Assembly (NCBI GenBank): GCA_015680905.1
Contig: CM027380.1
Location: 51,003,001 to 51,067,000, forward strand
Reading direction: 5' to 3'
Origin: Coptis chinensis
Lineage: Eukaryota; Streptophyta; Magnoliopsida; Ranunculales; Ranunculaceae
DNA length: 64,000 nt
The position numbers and the translations under genes are program-made. Positions 11,291 through 22,501 of this stretch are shown piece after piece. Under the pieces are notes generated by a model, which did no database searches, was not told the origin of the DNA, and was given only the letters and a program-made list of their open reading frames with translations. How positions within the stretch are numbered: the first letter of the stretch is position 1; each line of letters starts with the position of its first letter.

Positions 11291-11656
11291 TAGAGACGGC
11301 GGCGAACTTAACTCTCGCAAGGACAAAAAGTCGTAAAAACGCCAATTTTGGGGACGCCGCCACTGGACACACTATGCGGGCCCAGAAGACATGATGAGTC
11401 AGCATAGGCGGGTGGCAGAGAATGGTTTCAAATTGATGCCACCTTGCAATGAGAGAAGACACGTACCTGTTCAAGATGGAAATGAAATTAAGCAAAGGGA
11501 CAAATATAAGGCCTGGCGATCGAAACTTTAAATAAGTTTTGTTTCATAAACAAAACTTAGTCACGTGAAAACAAAACCTCGACATTCAAAGTTTTGAATG
11601 TCTCAAATGGAGTAAACAGCCAAAAACCGAATTAAATGATCCTCCAGACATCCGCC

Positions 11657-11668
11657 TATATATATATG
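11657..11668 (+). promoter_or_regulatory. TATA box of the E1 LTR promoter
   Basis: TATATATATATG follows CCGCC and precedes GAGGGTTCGCC. The same box is at about 28,075 and 46,321 in the other LTR copies. About 1,000 bp of LTR remain downstream for R and U5. Transcription start is not determined. Confidence 0.55.
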
Positions 11669-12568
11669 AGGGTTCGCCTTCATTATAAGGTCTTCAGCAT
11701 ATTAATGCTTTAGCTACGTTTAGTTTTTCTTCAGTACTTACCTTCCGCCATTTTTATTTCAGCGGCTTAATACATGAAGTTATTTTACCCTTAATAATGA
11801 TCATTTCTTGTCTTGTTTAATTTCTCATCCTGCATTTATTTACTTAATGTATACGACAAAGTTTTATTATTCCTACTATGATGATGAGCTAATCCCCGGG
11901 GGAGGGTTATCTTTGCTTCGTGTGAAAATCGGATTGACTCGTTAATATTCTAGAATCACTACTTAGGAATTAGGCATAGAATTAACATCCGGTCCCAAAA
12001 TGACCGAGGCATAAAAGTTGAGGTCGATGCTCGAAACGGTCGCTGTAGCGACTAAAAATGTCTCGCTACGACTCTCTCTGGTGTCGAACTGACTCTCCAA
12101 TTCGGCCCAAATTGATGTGAACTTGTGCCAGGAGCTGAAATAATATACCAGAGATGAGGTATTATCGAAACTCCTTATGCTAGTGAAATGCGACCTAGAG
12201 ATGTGGGCATGCACTAGGGATCAATACTCGACGTCGTCTCAGAAACGAGACGAATTAGAGATGTAGTGATTTAATAATAAAAACTGTTGAAAAATGATTC
12301 TTGCATGAGCATGATTAACTCTCTCCCTGTTTCTCTACTTTTGTTTACCTATATATAATCACCGTAGTAATTTATTTTATTTGCATTACCGTTATTTTAA
12401 TTAAAAACCAACTAAAAAAGAAACCTAAAAATCCTACTCACTTAAAGTGTAACTCCAGTTGTGAACCTATCCGAGCCCTAAGGTTTGGACGATCCCTTAC
12501 TCGACCTATCCTACCAATCCCACGTGAGTAAGGTAACTTGACTAAAACGCATTTAACTATCACGGACG

Positions 12569-12625
12569 TTGGACTTTGGACTTGGACTTGGACTGGGACT
12601 CGGACTTTGGACTGTGGACCTCGGA
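12569..12625 (+). repeat. GGACTT minisatellite near the LTR end
   Basis: Degenerate tandem copies of TTGGACT / TCGGACT. Also present with different copy numbers at about 28,975-29,035 and 47,236-47,300, so it changes length by slippage. Confidence 0.8.
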
Positions 12626-12683
12626 CTTAAGGAAATAAGTAACTGAAAACCAATAAACGTGTGTAAACATATGTTTTATCAAA

Positions 12684-12700
12684 TGGCGCCGCTGCACGCC
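12684..12700 (+). other. Primer binding site of E1 (tRNA-Asp type)
   Basis: TGGCGCCGCTGCACGCC starts two bases after the LTR end. The first eight bases are those of the Athila/Tat primer site complementary to the 3' end of plant tRNA-Asp; the rest matches only in part, which could be mutation or read error. Confidence 0.75.
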
Positions 12701-13530
12701 GAAGGACTCTGGACTTAACGTAATAACTGGAATACATCTATAAAAACCCCTCCCTTACCTCATCATCTTTTTAATTTTCATTTCTGTTACAATACTAACT
12801 TTTTACCGTAATTTTTTCTACTAACAAATAACTGTGAGCCAAGTTGTTTATTTTCATTAGCACAGTCTAAGTACTCCGTAGGAATTTGAAGTACTAAACA
12901 GACAAAAGAGTCTCGGACGAGACTGAATTAGTAAGCAAGCGAAACTAACCTGGAGTATCAACACTCCGGTTTTAGGTACATGCCACTTTCCTTTTCAGTA
13001 CTCTTTTGGGCTCTTTGGTCCTGTTTTTTCTAGTAAGCATAAGCTTGGGAGTAGTCGACCGCTATACGAGGAATCGCGGGACGCCAGGTTTCAAACTCTT
13101 AAACTCCTCAAACTTTGTCGAGGATATTATTTGCTATAACCTGTTTTACCTCGTATATTTGTATGTTGGCATGAGAACTCTGTGCATGTAAAGGTGGTTC
13201 GTCATCATATATTCACGTAACACAATTAATATGATTCGAATATATTTTGATATATGCGTAGCGTCAAACCACCTGCTTAGAATATTTTTGTATGTGTATG
13301 TTACATCAATTCACGTACGCGGTATTCAATTGCATGAGTTCGTTCTCGACATTCCCCTAGCTCACGTATAACTTACACATAGTTGCACGTATAGGTAATA
13401 TAGATTTGCATGGGTAGACTTTCTGCGTAACTAGTATATGTTAGTTAGTTTTTATTTTAGCATCTATCGTTTTTAATTGCATATTTCGTAATCACGTCTC
13501 CATAATACACTAATTACGTAAATAAAAAAA

Positions 13531-13570
<40 letters not shown>

Positions 13571-14045
13571 GTAATTAAAAATTTCATCTAAATCATCTTA
13601 ATAACACCCCGCATAATACACCATCATAAATCATCATCCTATTCCATCAGTGCCTAGGAAACTTGAGAAAAAAATGAGGTTGCCTAATTAAGGAACGTGC
13701 TAGCACGAACAACCTCCCTCAATTCTCTCGTGTAACCGCTGCTCTGAATATTCACACGCTATCCTAGCTTCCCTCGCCGAAAGTTAGCAACAACTTTCGG
13801 GAAGACGTGCTTCAACTCCCTCCTTCCTAGCTTCTAAAAACTCCAGTCATTATTCGCTCCTTTATGAGCACTAAATTAAAATTCATATTTGTATGAGACT
13901 ACGGTCCGGTAAACATAAGGAATTAGAACTTACATATCATCGCCGAAAATACAAGAAACAACTGTTTATGTTATCTCCTAGGCATAGCTCCTCCTCCGTA
14001 AATCAACCTCGTCAAACATCTCCGTTTCCATTATCTCCTTTAATT
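12701..14045 (+). other. E1 5' leader
   Basis: No convincing gene. It holds a TATA-like CTATAAAAACCCC (about 12,738-12,750) and a poly(A) run at 13,533-13,565 preceded by AATAAA at 13,520. The 61-codon frame at 13,006-13,191 has no recognisable domain and no counterpart elsewhere, and is left out. The Athila/Tat group usually has a long leader, so the length is not odd. Confidence 0.6.
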
Positions 14046-15470
14046 ATGGTGAAGAAAATCTCACAAATGAGAAACCCTTTCGGTTTCTATATCGCCTTAC
14101 AGAAGGACTCGCTCCCGCATTAAACTTGATCGCGATTGTAGGTGATTTTCAGTATTCCGCCAAACATTTTCGGTTTGTTACCTTGTTTACCATGGTTTAG
14201 ACCATGAAAACCGTATAATCATCTTCGCCGGATGCAACAAGTAGTCACCACTTTCCGCCATCCGACCGTTACCAACGAACAAGTCTTGCTTAGGTTGTTT
14301 CCCTTCACCTTAGCTGATAAAGCTTCACCGCTCACCCGGACAAAGCGCCAAATCCATTGATACATGGGCCAAACTTGTTCAAGCATTCATGATAAAGTTC
14401 TATACTCGAGAAGAAAACTACAGAAATGCTTCAAAAGATTCAATTCTTTTCGCCAAAGACCCCCAGAATCTTTTTTTCGGGCGTGGAGCAGATTTACTGA
14501 TCTACTTCTCGAATGTCCCCATCATCAACTCGACACCGCTGTATTAGTCCGTTCATTTTTTAATGGTCTCTCTGACCATCAAAAGGAAACATTAGATATC
14601 ATGAACGGCGGTTGTTTCATGGACAAGGGCGCCATCTGGAAGCATACACTTTTCTTGAGAAACAGGCCTCACGAAGCACCCATTGGGGAAACACTGATTC
14701 TTCTAGATCTTCTAAAGACACTCCTACCAAAGTTACGTCTATGTTCGAGGTCAAACCCGATCCGGAATTAAAAACTCTAATCGAGTCCCTAAACAAAAGG
14801 TCGATGCTCTTTTCAAGTACAAGTAAATGAACAAAACCCAAACAGTCATGGCCGCCAACGCTTCCCCCATGCCCTCTTTGCTTAAGTCCCGAAAGCGCCC
14901 GATTCTTATTGTCCTTTGGTATACGAGTGTCCTCCCCAACCTTCCTCAAGAGGTTTGTGCTTTCAACATCCCTAACGCACCTTGGCGACAACATCCGAAT
15001 TTAGCTTGGGCACCCCCGTCCAACAACAAGCTACTTCGTGGGCAACAACGCTTCTGTCGACCACCCGCAAAACTACAATTCCTATCGTCAAGGAAATCCT
15101 CCACAATTTCAGCAAGGGCAAAAGTAATTTTCCCAACAACGCAAATATGGGATACCAAAACAACCAAACCTTGTTCCCACTAACCAAGGATATGGCTACC
15201 AAAATCAACCCGTGAATAACAACCGTGAACTAGTTCCCGCTTTGCTCCTTAGTACAATCCACAGCCGATAAAAAGGGCTGAAACTTTCCCCGACATACAT
15301 GAATCAACAGAATCAAATCCTAGCTTCTATCCAAGTCTCTTCACCGTTAGCTCGGGATAAAAGTCAAAGGGTGTTCCCTCGCCAAGCAAGCGATCCAAAC
15401 CCTAAGCCTACAAACACCGCCTTTGAACTCAACAATGCACCAGACCTAGTAATCCGAGCCGGGTGAGGTA
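14046..15470 (+). pseudogene. gag: E1 gag (capsid/nucleocapsid), frameshifted
   Basis: Gag forms the cytoplasmic particle that packages element RNA. The start is taken at ATG 14,046, by position relative to L's gag. The clearest part is 14,440-14,620, with SRFTDLLLECPHH and ETLDIMNGGCFMDKGA, which aligns with RFTDLLIECPHH and VLDIMNGGSFLSKGA in L's intact gag. The zinc-knuckle region (about 14,865-14,930) is out of frame and its second half is not recognisable. It is followed by a Gln/Asn-rich stretch (15,000-15,260). At least four frame changes are needed. The identification is firm; activity is excluded for this copy as read. Confidence 0.75.
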
Positions 15471-15689
15471 AATGCCATTACGACTCTTCGCTACGGCGAA
15501 ACCATCGACAATAATATACATATGCCGACGAGAAATCGGCGGAAGCCACGACTAACATCCTTCCAACTCCTACCTCGCGAACCTATAACGGACGGTTGTA
15601 CCTTCAAAATCTATACCCACGCCTCTAGGAAAAGATACCACCGATCCTTATATCGCGATTCCATCCAAAAGCTCCGTTCCCCGCCCGTT

Positions 15690-16294
15690 TGGTAAAGAAC
15701 AAACATGACGAACATTTTGATGAGATCCGTGGAAACCTTCAAAAATTTGACCATAAACTTACCTTTCCTAGATGCGCTTAAAGCATTTGCCCAAGCATGC
15801 CAAGTTTTTGAAGGACATGTGCACCACCAAACGACGCATTTAATGTACCTCAACAAGCGTTCCTCATCGAAAGTTTCCCTCGATTACCACTACCAATGGT
15901 GTGGTAAAGTACAAGGACCAGTCGACCAACCGTACCATGCATGCACGCCACAGACAAGTATACCGCTATCGCGGCTTTTTTAGACCTAGGTGCCGGTGTT
16001 AACCTACTTCCCTACTACTTATTTAAGTAGTTAGGTCTTCATGAATTGAAACCTACCAATATGACTCTGCAACTCGCGGATCGCTCCATCAAGTACCCAA
16101 AAGGCATAGTAGAGAACGTTATAGTAAAGGTCCAAGATTTTTACTATCCAGTTGATTTTGTCATTCTAGATACTGAAGTAGCTTGTGACTCCATCCCTAT
16201 CATCTTGGGACGTCCTTTCCTGGCAACTGCCAATGCTCTCATAAATTGTCGGGACGGTTCAATGACATTGTCTTTTCGAACCTTTCTCATTTAA
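15690..16294 (+). pseudogene. pro: E1 aspartic protease region
   Basis: The upstream linker (TFKNLTINLPFLDALK, about 15,725-15,780) matches L's linker. The catalytic motif is FLDLGAGVN near 15,980 (D-L-G-A; L has DLGAS). A TAG at 16,028-16,030 interrupts it. The rest is open (16,046-16,294) with the conserved flap-to-C-terminal part: LADRSIKYPKGIVENVIVKV, then IPIILGRPFLATANALI. This is the retropepsin that would process Gag-Pol. It shares the frame order gag-pro-pol with Athila elements. Confidence 0.85.
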
Positions 16295-16514
16295 CTCAAC
16301 GGTTCAAATTAATGAAACAGGTTTCGATCCTATGATGGAGGGCGAGATTAGCTTGGTTGATAGTCTGGAACATGATTATTTCGCAAACTCTTTTCCCCCA
16401 GACGAGATACACCAATTTTTTTCTTTTGATAATCCGGAGTTTGACGATGACTCGTACATAAGGGATGTCCATGCATTATTAGAGTCGGGCATCACCATTT
16501 GACCCTAATGCTTC

Positions 16515-17662
16515 GTGCAAACTAATTCAGAAGAACCGGATTCGCTCTTTTCCATTGAAGAGATGATCCCTCACGAATCCTTGATCCCCAATCCTCCAAC
16601 TCCGGATTTAAAACCTCTACCCCCGGATTTGAAGTACGTACATCTCGATTCCGATGGTAGTCATCCTATAATAATTTCTGCTCACTTGACTACAGACGAA
16701 GAGACACGTTTGATTCATGTCATTCGTGAACACCGCTCCGCTATCGGATGGTCCTTAGATGATATCAAGGGAATAGACCCTAGCATATGCACGCATCGTA
16801 TACATCTTGATGACGGCACAAAGACATCACGAGAACCACAACGCCGCCTTAATCCCGCTATGAAGGAAGTAGTGAGAGAGGAAGTTCTACGTTTACTTGA
16901 TGCGGGTATCATATACCCTATCTCAGATAGTGAATGGGTTAGTCCTGTCCACGTTGTTCCCAAAAAGTCCGGCATTCAAGTTGTGCAAAATGAAAATAGT
17001 GAGTGCATCTCCACTCGCATTCCTTTGAAATGGAGAATTTGCATCGACTATCGCAAACTTAATGCCAGAACCCGTAAAGATCACTTTCCTCTCCCATTCA
17101 TTGACCAGATGCTAGAACGTTTAGCCGGTCATGCTTACTACTGTTTTCTTGATGGCTATTCCGGATACTTCCAAATTGTCATCGATCCCACCATCAAGAA
17201 AAGACAACTTTCACGTGTCCCTTTGGAACCTTTGCATACGCATCGAATGCCTTTTTTGGTCTTTGTAATGCTCCAGGCACTTTCCAACGCTGCATGCTTC
17301 ACATTTTCAGTGATATGGTGGAACGTTATATGGAAGTCTTCATGGACGACTTTTCCATTTACGGAAATTCCTTTAACGACTGTTTATCCAACCTTTCCAA
17401 AGTTTTAACGCGTTGCGAGGAGAAAAATCTGGTAATCAATTGGGAGAAGTGTCATTTCATGGTTACCAAAGGACTTGTTCTAGGTCATATTGTTTCAAAA
17501 GACGGGATAGAGGTTGATAAAGCTAAAATTGTTAAAATTTCTTCGCTACCCTTTCCCACGCATGGTTCGATATCCGCGGCCTTTTTTAGGCCACGGGGGT
17601 TTACAGAGATTCATTCAGATTTCTCTAAAGTTGCTCGACCCTTTAACCAATCTCCTACTTAA
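16515..17662 (+). pseudogene. pol: E1 reverse transcriptase
   Basis: It would copy element RNA to DNA in the particle. A 297-codon frame (16,515-17,408) covers the acidic linker, then the RT fingers (VREEVLRLLDAGIIYPISDS, VSPVHVVPKKSG), the Athila-type insertion VVQNENSE, WRICIDYRKLN and the catalytic FLDGYSGYFQ. A frameshift near 17,200 moves the palm to a second frame (17,294-17,662), where the polymerase motif YMEVFMDDFSIYG is found (FMDD at 17,339-17,350). Then VLGHIVSKDGIEVDKAKI marks the thumb/connection. Both catalytic regions are present but in different frames. Confidence 0.92.
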
Positions 17663-18190
17663 GGATGCATGATTCGAATTCAATTTCAATTGCAAACAAG
17701 CTTTTGATACTCTAAAACCGCTCGACTACCGCCCCTATCATTCAACCCCCGATTGGTCTCAACCATTCGAATCGATGTGTGACGCTAGCGACTTTGCTAT
17801 TGGTGCCGTATAGGCCAAACGACGTGACGACAAACCCGTTGTCATTTACTACGCTTAGTAAAACTCTTAACGACGCCAACGTAATTATACCACAACCGAG
17901 AAAGAGTTCCTAGCTGTTGTCTATGCTTTGGATAAGTTTCGCCTACCTAGTTGGAACATCGACCATAGTATATATACCGACCATGCCGCAATTTGGTACT
18001 TACTTTCGAAAAGGACGAAAACAACGATTGTTCCACTGATCCTTCTCTTACAAGAATTCACCCCGAAATCAAAGACAAGAAAGGAACCGAAAATGTCGTA
18101 AGCCGACCATTTATCAAGGCTGGTTGGTGACATCGATAGTGATTCGAAGCTATCGGTGATTCCTTCCCGCATCGAATACTTGTACTATAT
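17663..18190 (+). pseudogene. pol: E1 RNase H region
   Basis: Removes RNA from the RNA-DNA hybrid. Visible pieces are DWSQPFESMCDASDFAIGAV (17,751-17,810, with the first catalytic Asp in CDAS) and EKEFLAVVYALDKFR (about 17,898-17,942, with the second acidic residue). The rest is broken by several frameshifts, so no long frame covers it. Directly continuous with RT and integrase. Confidence 0.85.
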
Positions 18191-19492
18191 TTTCTCATCC
18201 CCATGGTAATGCGGATATCGTTAACTACCTAGTTACCGAGGAAGTCCCTCCTTTTGGTCACGCCCCGATCATAAAAAGTTCTTATCCATCAGTAAAATAT
18301 TATTTCGGGATGAACCCTACCTCTTTAAGTATTGTTCCGACCAACTCATTCATCGCTGCATTCCCGATTGGGAACACACCGACGTATTATCCTTTTGCCA
18401 TGAACAATCTTGCGGAGGTCATTTCAGTGGAAAGAAAACTGCGGCCAAGGTGTTACAATGTGGTTTTTACTGGCCTACCCTTTTTCGCGATGCACACGAA
18501 CATTGCGTAGCTTGCATTCGTTGTCAACACCTAGGTCGAATTACCAAACGAAATATGATGCCCCTAAATCCTATCTTGATTGTGGAAATTTTTGATGTTT
18601 GGGGCATTGATTTTATGGGACCCTTCCCTATTTCTCAAGGTTTTCTATACATTTTAGTCGCTGTAGACTATGTGTCCAAATGGATTGAGGCACTCGCATG
18701 TCACTCAAATGACCATAAGACTGTCGTGAGATTTGTAAAAGAAAACATTTTCTCTCGTTTTGGTGTTCCCAAAGCTATCATCAGTGATGGGGGTACACAT
18801 TTTGTAACAAAATTTTTGGGTTTTAATGAAAAATATGGAGTTACTCACAAGGTTGCTACTCCATACCACCCACAAACGAGGGCCAAGTGGAAGTCTCCAA
18901 CAGAGATAAAGTCTATTCGAGAAAAACCGTCAACCCATCAAGAAAGGATCGGTCTCTACGCTTTATCGAATGCCTTGTGGGCATACCGAACGAAGATTTA
19001 AGACACCTATAGGGATGTCTCCTTACCGCATTGTTTTTGGAAAACCTTGTCATCTGCTAGTTGAACTTGAGCACCGTGCCTTTTGGGCCATCAAAAGCCT
19101 CAATTACAATATCATCGAGGCAGGTGAGAAGCGAAAACTGCAATTAAATGAGCTGGAGGAGATTCGGAGTGATGCTTATGATCTCTCGAAATCCTACAAG
19201 GCTAATATGAAAAGAGTGCACGACAAGCACATTTTGCGTAAGGGTTTTCAAAATTGGCCAAAAAGTTTTACTGTACAACTCCAGATTACACATCTTTCCC
19301 CGTAAATTGAAAACACGATGGTCTGGTCCTTTCATTGTGTCAGCTGTGAAACATTATGGGGCAATCTCTTTGCTTAATCCAAAAGATAACAGCGAATTTC
19401 AAGTCAATGGACAACGCCTAAAACATTACCACGAATTACGCTCACCAGATGTTGAACAGACTCTTCTTCAGAATCCTGTTTACACTGACTAG
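18191..19492 (+). pseudogene. pol: E1 integrase
   Basis: Joins element DNA to the host chromosome. The zinc-binding domain is at about 18,400-18,535 (HEQSCGGHFSGK, then HCVACIRC). In the catalytic core the first Asp is in WGIDFMGPF (18,609-18,611) and the second in ISDGGTHF (18,786-18,788). The Glu of GQVE (18,890-18,892) is in the next frame because of an indel near 18,880, so the triad is split. The C-terminal domain follows (RWSGPFIVSAVKHYGAISLL, then VNGQRLKHY). TAG at 19,490-19,492 ends it. No chromodomain is seen, as expected for Athila. The left breakpoint of the 18.26-kb duplication is at 19,306, inside this gene. Confidence 0.9.
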
Positions 19493-19984
19493 ATGTTTCG
19501 TTTGGCGTACTCGATCTTGTTTCTATAGAGGGTACGCCATTTTGGTAGCCGGGCCATCTTCTATCATATGATCTCCAAAGTTCTTTGAAGTGTGTGGTTG
19601 CAAGCGCCGGAACCTTAGTCCACGAAAACTCTTTTACAGAACGGAGTATAAATGTATTCTGTAACACGAGCAAACGTGCTTTTCGGTAAACGATGGGTAC
19701 CTAAAATTTCAACTCCTTCCTTCTCTTCCCTTTTCTACTCTCTACCTCGCGAACTTCAGCTAATCATTTGGTGTAAGTCTCACTCATCACGAATAGGGAA
19801 TGGTCGTAGTTCTTTTGCTCGTAAACGACGTGCGCGAAGGATGGGCTGGTGTATGCATTGCCAAACACCCTTCTGTCTAGGCCCGGACTTCCTATCCGAT
19901 ACTAGCCAGTTTAAGGTATACTTTTGTCTAACACCAACTGCGCAGGATAATCTTCGTCGCCGCGCCGTTTCTCCCACAGGTTGG

Positions 19985-20088
19985 GATTCGTCTTGAGAAT
20001 CTGACGATAAAAGACTTCGATTAAGTCTTAAAATCGACGTTAAAAGACTCGATTCGTCTTGAGGATCTGACGTTAAAAGACTCGCCTT
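19985..20088 (+). repeat. Three tandem ~34-bp units
   Basis: Units run from GATTCGTCTTGAGAATC to GATAAAAGACT, with the pattern TCTGACG.TAAAAGACTC. The matching array in duplication unit B is at about 38,254-38,350. Confidence 0.8.
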
Positions 20089-20454
20089 GTAAATATGTTT
20101 ATTTTGTTACCTTTTCCCTTTGCATTAAGTTTTGCACAAGGGATTCGTGTCAAACCTCAGATGTTGCATACTTGGAACACAAACGGGCAATGGATTCCAC
20201 CAGACCAACCCTAGAATTGGTTACTTTGAGTCCCAGGGTTTGAGGATAGCCGTATGTAAAAGGGCAATTTTATTAGGCCGTGGCGCCGGGTCCAGATGGT
20301 ACCGTCCTGCCCCTAACCCCATAATACATAGAGGTGAAGCCACAGTCTGGCTGGATTGGGTTCGCTCCAGAGCCGACATGACAGTTGTCTATGATTTAAG
20401 ATGGTGACTCCCCTGGACATCCAGTGTTTTTCATGTATATCTCCCTTGTATGTA

Positions 20455-20496
20455 AATAAAACCCTCACACTTTCCTTCTAAAAAAAAAAAAAAAAA
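20455..20496 (+). terminator. Polyadenylation-like signal and poly(A) run
   Basis: AATAAA, a 19-base gap, then 17 A. Same order in unit B (AATAAA about 38,734, A-run 38,761-38,781). It reads like a genomic copy of a polyadenylated RNA end, or simply an A-rich spacer after a poly(A) signal. Confidence 0.5.
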
Positions 20497-20909
20497 TTGT
20501 GGCTTTCAAGAATGACTCATATAATTGGATAGAATTTTTCGTGCCGATCGTTTTGATATTTCATTCGTCCAATTCGGAGTCCAAACGAGTCGTGGGTACG
20601 CAATTAGATTTTTAGGTTTAAATCAGGCTTTAGGCTTGATTTGGGCTTCGAGAAAATTTTTGGCCCAGCCCAAATATCGATTTCTCGGTCCATTTAAACC
20701 CAAAATACCCGATCACACGCGTCACAAATCCACGCTTTAGGCCTTCCTAAAACCGGATCTTGCCCCTCGAATCCTCGCATCGAGATAGGCCCACACTAAA
20801 ACCGGTCTCGCGAGACCCCTCACAGCCCGATCAAGATTTCCTTCCGTCAGATCATCCCAATTCTTCCCCTCATCAATAATCAATAGCCATCCTCCCTCTT
20901 AGATCAGCA

Positions 20910-22093
20910 ATGGCTGGAAACAGACGGATTTGTGTGGAAAAACATTTTGGAAATTTGTTTGAAAACGGGATGTTTGCTCCATTCTTTGATCACGAAATTC
21001 ACTCTAGAGGATGGGAGAGTTTGTTATATACCAATGGAGGGCTTTATTCTAAGGATTTGGTGATGAAATTCTACGACAATGGAAGCTTTAATGGCGACCA
21101 TTTTTGGATCACCGTCGAGGGTGTGCGCCACGAAGTCACACCGGTGTTGCTCTCCGGGATCACGGGCATTCCACTAGTCGACCACGGACTGACTCAGCAG
21201 CAGTTCGTGTACCCACGGACTTACGACCTAATGCTCGACACGCTTATCGAGGGAGAGTACAACATCGATGGGAAATGCGCCAGATCGGCTTTCGGTCGCG
21301 ACGAAACCAGCTAGCGATGACTCAATGGTCGGATCTGAACGTCATTGGCACCTCGAAGCCTTCCGACATCAACAAGACCTTCCTCCACCTTCTCTGGATC
21401 CTTCAGGAGCGAAAGGGTAACTTCTGCATCGTTACCCTTCTTTTTGATATTATCACACATGCCACTTTTAGGTCAGCCCCCCTTGCCGTTCTAGTAACGC
21501 AAGTCATGATTAATCTGGGCTTTCTGTCTGCCACCCCACTACTCCCTATACCACAATATGAGAATATGCCGGTCTTTAAGAAATGCATACAAGACCCTTT
21601 GGAACCCAAAGCACCTAGGGCTGCCGAACGCACGCTAAGCGTAGGATCCTCTCACCCACCATACTTTGATGAGATCGCCATGAGTAAGATCACCCAACCC
21701 ATAGAGGTCCCTACGTGCAGTGAAATGCTGGTCCGAGAGACATGTACACTCGCCCGGTATCGATGAGACGCGTACCTTGGGCGAAGTTAAGGACCGATAT
21801 GACCACTTTCGCCACGAGTCGATGATGACGATAGCATGGGTGAATTCCAGCAGGAAATGAGAGCCTCCATGACTACATTTCAAGACAAGATGCTTACTTC
21901 GCCGCGGAACCGGTTTCAATGAATGTTCATGGCGAGCCAAATCGGTTCCAGTGCTCGTGATGGATACTCTTGGTGATATCCAGAGCGTTAGCCTCCACGG
22001 GAGCTCAGATCGCACGACGTCAGCGGGAATCCCGGTTCTTCTTCTCTGCGGCCCCCCGAGGACTCTACTACAAACACCGAGGATCATCGGTAG
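20910..22093 (+). pseudogene. ORF A of E1 (accessory protein, frameshifted)
   Basis: ATG 20,910. The N-terminal 130 codons are intact (FENGMFAPFFDHEIHSRGWE, GLYSKDLVMKFYDNGSFNGD, then VTPVLLSGITGIPL). A frameshift near 21,300 leads into a frame with a hydrophobic middle (FLHLLWILQE, then LAVLVTQVMINLGFLSATPL) up to 21,766. A third frame holds a coiled-coil-like segment (MGEFQQEMRASMTTFQDKML, about 21,836-21,895) and a Ser/Pro-rich tail ending at TAG 22,091-22,093. The full length would be about 390 codons. ORF B matches in both N-terminal and middle parts, and E2/L ORF A matches in layout. Not gag, protease or pol; no classical envelope features (signal peptide, C-terminal anchor) are evident. 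Candidate families: ATHILA ORF-1 or putative plant transposon protein. Function unknown. Confidence 0.7.
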
Positions 22094-22406
22094 CTAGTTT
22101 TATTTTTTTCTGGTCTTGTATAATATTTATATCAGATATTTTATTTACGTATTTGCACTTTCTAGCTTAATAGTAGATGGTTCCTAAATATTTTTATCTT
22201 GATATATTAGCTATATCTAATAGTATATAGGTAGGAACATATATTGCTAATAATAAATTATATACATACATATATATATAAATATATTTCATATGTCATA
22301 CTTAAACAACAAATTTTAACGTAACTAACACGTTCGAAACCCGATAATGAAAAACGATAAAAAAAAAAAAAAAAAAAAAAAAATGAACGAAAAAAAAAAA
22401 AACTAA

Positions 22407-22482
22407 AAAACGGTCATGAACCACATCTAAAAACGGTCAGAAAACGGTCATGACCACATCTAGAAAACGGTCAGAAAACGGC
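22407..22482 (+). promoter_or_regulatory. Array of five AACGG motifs
   Basis: AAAACGGTCA occurs four times and AAAACGGCAA once, with a CATGA(A)CCACATCT spacer in two of the intervals. AACGGTCA fits the core of the plant M-phase-specific activator (AACGGYYA), bound by three-repeat MYB factors. The array stands 12 bases before a TATA box. Conserved in unit B at about 40,693-40,766. Regulation by MYB3R is an inference. Confidence 0.5.
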
Positions 22483-22493
22483 AAATTTCTTTC

Positions 22494-22501
22494 TATAAAT
22501 A
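22494..22501 (+). promoter_or_regulatory. TATA box of internal promoter for ORF B/C
   Basis: TATAAATA, followed by AGTTCACCTCTTCCTCC, a typical plant core promoter and leader. Unit B has the same at 40,778-40,785. Confidence 0.6.

Larger units (their letters stand above)
10605..12681 (+). repeat. E1 5' LTR
   Basis: 2,077 bp, starts TGATAAGCACCC and ends GTTTTATCA, so the ends form the inverted repeat TGATAA/TTATCA. It contains three tandem units of about 185 bp (10,751-11,290), a TATA box (11,657) and a GGACTT minisatellite (12,569-12,625). The near-identical 3' copy is at 27,018-29,089 and a third, duplicated copy at 45,289-47,354. Confidence 0.93.
19493..20909 (+). other. Non-coding module between integrase and ORF A (E1)
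   Basis: It contains a TATA-like AGTATAAATG (about 19,646-19,655), a strong 5' splice-donor match GTAAGT (19,773-19,778), three tandem ~34-bp units (19,985-20,088), AATAAA (20,455-20,460) and a 17-A run (20,480-20,496) 20 bases after it. Then follow about 400 bases up to the ORF A start. The frames at 19,652-19,996 and 20,132-20,407 have no recognisable domain and are not kept in the second copy, so I do not call them genes. Confidence 0.55.

Noticed and set aside
12684-12700. tRNA gene
   Set aside because: Only a short complement to a tRNA 3' end at the expected primer position; no cloverleaf around it.
13006-13191. Small membrane-protein-like frame in the E1 leader
   Set aside because: 61 codons, no family resemblance and no second copy to test it; hydrophobic composition is expected from T-rich DNA.
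20132-20407. A 91-codon frame ahead of the poly(A) run, considered as a captured host gene
   Set aside because: No domain recognised and the frame is not kept in unit B; only the poly(A) architecture is reported.
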